Source: Akkermansia muciniphila
GTDB taxonomy: Bacteria; Verrucomicrobiota; Verrucomicrobiia; Verrucomicrobiales; V1-33
Direction of reading: 5' to 3'
Length of the DNA: 19,987 bases
Assembly: GCA_943331195.2 (NCBI GenBank)
Contig: CALQKQ020000015.1
Coordinates: 1-19,987 of the forward strand
In this document: piece by piece, positions 16,273 through 19,987 of the stretch
Layout: each line of letters starts with the position of its first letter
Numbering within the stretch: the first letter of the stretch is position 1
Translations under genes and position numbers: made by a program
Notes under the pieces: model-generated
What the model was told of the DNA's origin: nothing
What the model saw: only the letters and a program-made list of their open reading frames with translations
Databases searched by the model: none

Positions 16273-16909
16273 GCTGGGAAAAGGAATCTAGGCATACGGG
16301 CCGGGGGGGCGAAACATTCCATGCGCCCGGCGGGCGAGCCGCTGCCGCCCAGATGGGTCGCTGGATGGGTGGGAAGTTAGGGCTAGCCTGGTTCAGGAGG
16401 CGTCGATCCCTGGGGCAAGTTGCTGAGCATCAAGGCTTTTTTGTCGAAAGGGGCAGCTCGCTGCAGTGGCCCCGATGGGGGGGGCGGCGCGGCGCTGAGC
16501 GGGGCGGCGGAGGGCTGCGAATGAAGGCCTAAGGCGGTATGTATGTCGAAAATATAGGCCCGACTTGGCGGTGGGCGCGCATTCATGAAATGTTAATAAA
16601 TAAGGATAGCATGATGGTGCGATGCCTTAAGATTAAGTGACTTGAGGGGTGTGGCGGGCGGGCGGCCCCGAAAAAGGCACCGGAGACTTTACTAGGGTTT
16701 TTACCTAGAAGGCACAAAGGTGATCAACTAAGGCTCACTTTTAGTTCGCGCGGCCCGGAGTAAGCGCTTATCCTAGAGGGGGATTTTCCTCCTTGGCTGC
16801 GATGCCGTGCGACTGGTTTCTGAGGCGTTTATTCGGCTGCGGGGCTGGTCGCGGGGCGCGGCGGAGAAACCCCAGATTGCTCGATTCTGTTCAAACCCAA
16901 ACCACACGC
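16273..16909. other. 637-bp gene-free region upstream of the LamG protein gene
   Basis: No convincing coding region was found; short open frames here are Pro/Arg-rich without family features. The first half is G-rich. From about 16580 to 16770 the composition becomes more AT-rich and four short symmetric elements occur: TTCATGAA at 16582-16589, CTTAAgaTTAAG at 16626-16637, CTAGG-7 nt-CCTAG at 16692-16708, and the perfect palindrome TAAGCGCTTA at 16761-16770. These fit a promoter/operator zone or a long 5' leader of the LamG gene, which starts at 16910. No tRNA or recognisable riboswitch was seen, and no clear sigma-70 pair could be assigned. Confidence 0.5.
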
Positions 16910-19900
16910 ATGAAATATCGTATTCAAACCAACCAGCCATGGCTGCTCAGCGGGACCCTGTCTCTGCTTTTGGTGCCATTTGCCTCTGCCGCCGTCACGC
17001 CTTACTCCTGGATCCGGGCTGGGGAGGTCAGCATCTTTGCTGACTCTAGCGGAACCAATCACCCTTTTAACGCGGCCTTTTCGGGGGGCAGTCCCCAGGC
17101 TGGGGGCGGTTCGACGGCGACGATTTTGACGTCGGACACGGCGGGCGGGCCCTTGGGCAAAACGGGGGCCACGAGCACGGTGGCTTCGATTTGGGGCGGC
17201 TACAACAACAGCAACAACGGGATGTGGATTCAGGGGCCTAACAACTCTGTGCCTACGGCGGCGCTGTGGAGTCTGCCTGCGACCAACTGGGCTATGGAGT
17301 GCTGGATGCTTCCGCTGGGCACGGGTTCGGTGCGCGACCGCGGGGCTTCGGAGTTCATGAGCACGGGCTCGGGCCAATTTGGGGGCACTCCCGGTGGCGT
17401 GGCGATGCGCTTGAGCAGTTCTTCTAATGAATTGGGCGAAACGGTGGTCACGGTGCGGGCCGATTCGATTGCGCCGGGGAACAATCCGGATGGGAACTTT
17501 ACGATTGGGACTCCGGTGGATGTGTCGACGACGCGCTGGACTCACTTGGCGGTGGTGAACGACAATGGGGTCACGACTTTTTACGTTAATGGGGTGGCGA
17601 GCGGGAGCAGCAGCACGGCGGTGACGGCACCGAGCGGCGTGCCTTACATTGGTTCGGGCGGGGACACGGGGGCCTCGTATAAGGGCTACCTCGACGAACT
17701 GCGCTATTCCACCTTTACGGCGGGGAACTTTACCGTGGGGGACCTGTTGCTGGTGCCTCCGGGGCCGGTCTTCATCAAAACGCCAGTGGCCACCGCCGTT
17801 TGGGAAGGCGGCGCGGCTCCGTTTGAAGCGGTCACCACTTTGGATCCGGCGACCACCTTGCAGTGGAAGCGTGACGGCTCCGACATTGCTGGGGCCACCA
17901 GCTCGGATTTCGTCCTCCCCGTGGTAGCGGCGGCGGACAACAACAGCGTCTTCAGCGCCGTCGCCACGAACAATGGTTTGACCACGACCACTCCTAACGC
18001 GGCCCTCACCGTGACGGCTCCGCAGACGGCGAACAATGCCTATTACCGCGCGGCGGTCACGGCGGAATCCAGTCTGCAGGCCTTTTTCCCGGTCGACGGC
18101 GACACTGACGCTGAGGTGACCAACACCAAGGACGGGGTGCGCCCCGCCACCCTAGCCGGAACGGCCGCCTACGATGGGCGCACCACCCGCGCTTATGGCC
18201 AGCGGGCCTTCCGCTTCAATGGCAAGGGCGACGCCACCGTGCCCGCCAACGAGGCCTTTGAATTCGCCGATGGCACCGGCACCATTGAAGCTCTGGTTTA
18301 CTTGGAAAACCAGGTGTCGGCAGCGAACCGGACGATCTTCTCGGTCGCGGCCGATGCCACTTCGGTCTACTACAAGTTTCAGATTTCGCCCGACGGCAAT
18401 TCCTTGTTCTACAGCAACGACGGCGGCGTCAGCGCCAGTTGGACGAGCAGCATCCCGCTGTTGGGCCGGTTGGCCCACGTGGCCCTGGTGTTCACCCCTA
18501 ACAAGGTGACGGCCTATGTGGATGGCACCTCGCTTGGGACCAAGGACAACCTCAACTTTGGCCTCTCCTCCGGCCTGCCTGCGAACATCGGTTCCTCGGG
18601 CAATCCAGGGGACGGCGCGGTGGAGCCTTGGACGGGCAGCATTGATGAGCTGGCCATCTACGGCGACGCCCTCTCGGCGAATACCCTAGCGGTGCACAAC
18701 TCCCGCTTCGTCTTTGGGACGGCGGTGACGGCACCGGTGATTGACGCCGCTCCTTCGGGCACGACGCCGGCGGGGACGTGGAACATTTTGGCGGGCGGTG
18801 CCCCCATCTTCCGCGTGCAAGCGAGCGGGACGGCTCCCCTAACTTATACTTGGAAGCGCAACGGGGTGCCGGTGACGGGCAACGCCTCGGCAAGCACCTC
18901 CATGTTCACCTTGAACTCGACCGAGGCCAACGGTGGGACCTATACGGTCACCGTCTCCAACGACGTCGGTTCGGTGACCAGCGGCGACTATGTGGTCAAT
19001 GTGGCTGCGGCTCCGACGCAGACCTACCCCGCTTACGTTCTAGCGGATAGTCCGACGGCCTACTGGCGCCTCAACGAAACCGAGGGCACGACCCTTGTTG
19101 ACTACGCGGGCGGCCTGAACGGCACCACCGACCTCTCTCGGGTCGACCGCGGGCGCGAGTCCAGCTTTGGGCTGGCCCCGGACACGGCGACGCACTACAA
19201 GGCAGCGGGGGTTTCCTCCAGCGTGCCCTTCTCCAAGGCCCTCAATCCGAGCGGGGCCTTCACGATTGAGTTCTGGGCCAAACCGGATCGCTCTGGCAAC
19301 ATCAGCCGGGCGGTTTTGGGAACGCAGAACCGCAACGTGGGCCGCACCGGCTACGCGGTCTATCAAGGCTTCAACGTCAACGGCTGGGAAGCGCACCTCG
19401 GATTTAACGGATCGGTGATCTTCTTGCAGGGGACCACGCCTCCGACGGCGGGGCGCTGGGACCACGTGGTGGTCACCTGGAATGGCAGCAACAGCTCCAA
19501 GCTCTATGTGAATGGAAAAGTGGAAGCCAGTTCCTCCTCTGGGCCCTTCCAGCCCAACACCGTGATGCCTCTGGAAATCGGCAGCCGCTTCAATGGCTCG
19601 GTCCCCTATGATGGCACCATCGACGAAGTCGCCTTCTACAACTACGAGCTTCCTGCGGAGCGCGTCGAGAAGCACTTCAGCGTGACCTATGTGGCCTCCG
19701 TCATCACGGCGCAGCCGAGCCCCGTGCTCAACGCCCCGGAAACAGGCACCATCACCCTGAGCGCCACCGCCACTGGCTTCCCGAACACCTATCAATGGTA
19801 TAAAGACGGCGAGGCTTTGGACAACGATGCCTTGAACCCCGACGGGACCCGCCGCTACAGCTCTGGCGTCACCAACTCCTCCCTGGTCATCACCCAAGGC

Positions 19901-19987
19901 GTGCCCGGCGACGGCGGCCAGTATCAGTTGAAGATTACCAATGGGCTAGGCGCTTCCGAAACCACTCCGGTGGCGGTGAGCGTCCAG
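16910..19987 (+). CDS. Large secreted LamG/Ig repeat protein (3' truncated by window end)
   Basis: The frame runs open for 1026 codons to the last base. The N-terminus has a signal peptide (NQPWLLSGTLSLLLVPFASAA, cleavage probably after about residue 28). The body alternates concanavalin-like LamG/LamGL domains with Ig-like domains: LamG at about 90-265 (ending GYLDELRYS), Ig at 285-370 (LQWKRDGSDIAG), LamG at 374-597 (SIDELAIYGDALS), Ig at 605-700 (YTWKRNGVPVTG, GGTYTVTVSNDVG), LamG at 708-922 (DSPTAYWRLNETEG through TIDEVAFYNYELP), and Ig from 933 (YQWYKDGEAL, GGQYQLKITNGLG). The roughly 320-residue LamG-Ig unit is thus repeated about three times. Such proteins bind carbohydrate or act as surface adhesins and often end in a PEP-CTERM or outer-membrane sorting tail that is not visible here. 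Codon choice changes within the gene (G-ending before about 17.75 kb, C-ending after). There is no Shine-Dalgarno sequence. Confidence 0.92.
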   Translation, partial: MKYRIQTNQPWLLSGTLSLLLVPFASAAVTPYSWIRAGEVSIFADSSGTNHPFNAAFSGGSPQAGGGSTATILTSDTAGGPLGKTGATSTVASIWGGYNNSNNGMWIQGPNNSVPTAALWSLPATNWAMECWMLPLGTGSVRDRGASEFMSTGSGQFGGTPGGVAMRLSSSSNELGETVVTVRADSIAPGNNPDGNFTIGTPVDVSTTRWTHLAVVNDNGVTTFYVNGVASGSSSTAVTAPSGVPYIGSGGDTGASYKGYLDELRYSTFTAGNFTVGDLLLVPPGPVFIKTPVATAVWEGGAAPFEAVTTLDPATTLQWKRDGSDIAGATSSDFVLPVVAAADNNSVFSAVATNNGLTTTTPNAALTVTAPQTANNAYYRAAVTAESSLQAFFPVDGDTDAEVTNTKDGVRPATLAGTAAYDGRTTRAYGQRAFRFNGKGDATVPANEAFEFADGTGTIEALVYLENQVSAANRTIFSVAADATSVYYKFQISPDGNSLFYSNDGGVSASWTSSIPLLGRLAHVALVFTPNKVTAYVDGTSLGTKDNLNFGLSSGLPANIGSSGNPGDGAVEPWTGSIDELAIYGDALSANTLAVHNSRFVFGTAVTAPVIDAAPSGTTPAGTWNILAGGAPIFRVQASGTAPLTYTWKRNGVPVTGNASASTSMFTLNSTEANGGTYTVTVSNDVGSVTSGDYVVNVAAAPTQTYPAYVLADSPTAYWRLNETEGTTLVDYAGGLNGTTDLSRVDRGRESSFGLAPDTATHYKAAGVSSSVPFSKALNPSGAFTIEFWAKPDRSGNISRAVLGTQNRNVGRTGYAVYQGFNVNGWEAHLGFNGSVIFLQGTTPPTAGRWDHVVVTWNGSNSSKLYVNGKVEASSSSGPFQPNTVMPLEIGSRFNGSVPYDGTIDEVAFYNYELPAERVEKHFSVTYVASVITAQPSPVLNAPETGTITLSATATGFPNTYQWYKDGEALDNDALNPDGTRRYSSGVTNSSLVITQGVPGDGGQYQLKITNGLGASETTPVAVSVQ

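Noticed and set aside
15016..16380. A 454-codon plus-strand open frame antisense to the transglutaminase/hydrolase gene (and a 356-codon one at 13888-14958)
   Set aside because: Both are Gly/Ala/Val/Glu-rich without recognisable domains and mirror the codon pattern of the real gene on the other strand.
16383..16586. A 67-codon minus-strand open frame in the gap before the LamG gene
   Set aside because: Its composition is Pro/Ala/Ser-rich, it has no signal or domain, and it has no supporting context.
1..19987. Frequent CTAG and CTAAC tetramers/pentamers in a GC-rich sequence
   Set aside because: A rough hand count of CTAG (about 35-40) is near what base composition predicts, so it is not enrichment. 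It is only notable because many bacteria avoid CTAG.

Overview
The window looks like chromosomal DNA of a GC-rich member of the PVC group, most likely Verrucomicrobiota. This is inferred from protein style, not from a marker gene: a PEP-CTERM sorted protein, a secreted multi-LamG/Ig protein, a TonB-like anchored VWA protein, a glutamine-amidotransferase-like/BatA-type membrane protein, and translation starts that lack a Shine-Dalgarno sequence. No rRNA, tRNA, CRISPR array, insertion sequence or phage gene was seen.

Layout. Positions 1-1392 hold the 3' part of a large membrane-anchored protein, which meets a convergent PEP-CTERM gene (1384-2010, 9-bp overlap). Divergent from the latter is fhs, formate-tetrahydrofolate ligase (2138-3763). 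A polytopic membrane protein (3820-5376, minus) and a VWA-domain protein (5578-6726, plus) are divergently transcribed. From 11821 down to 6742 runs a minus-strand cluster that looks like one operon: tdh, kbl, a secreted DUF3472-like protein, a Tat-exported calcineurin-like phosphoesterase and a TRIC/UPF0126 channel-like protein. The last four genes are separated by only 1-5 bp. An XRE-cupin regulator (11920-12513) faces away from tdh and is its natural candidate regulator. A Gfo/Idh/MocA oxidoreductase (12616-13698) follows and ends in a strong intrinsic terminator. Convergent to it is an 820-residue secreted protein that joins a transglutaminase-like domain to an alpha/beta-hydrolase domain (13810-16272). 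A 637-bp gene-free stretch with several short palindromes then leads into a LamG/Ig repeat protein (from 16910) that runs off the window.

How the genes work together. Tdh and Kbl form the threonine to 2-amino-3-ketobutyrate to glycine plus acetyl-CoA route. Fhs feeds one-carbon units into folate and is metabolically close to glycine but not co-transcribed. Much of the remaining content is exported or membrane-bound: six or seven envelope or secreted proteins.

The most unusual points are the transglutaminase/hydrolase fusion, the extension of a threonine-catabolic operon by exported proteins, and a sharp change in strand base skew and codon choice inside the LamG gene near 17.75-17.95 kb. I found no clear evidence of a wholly new multi-gene system.
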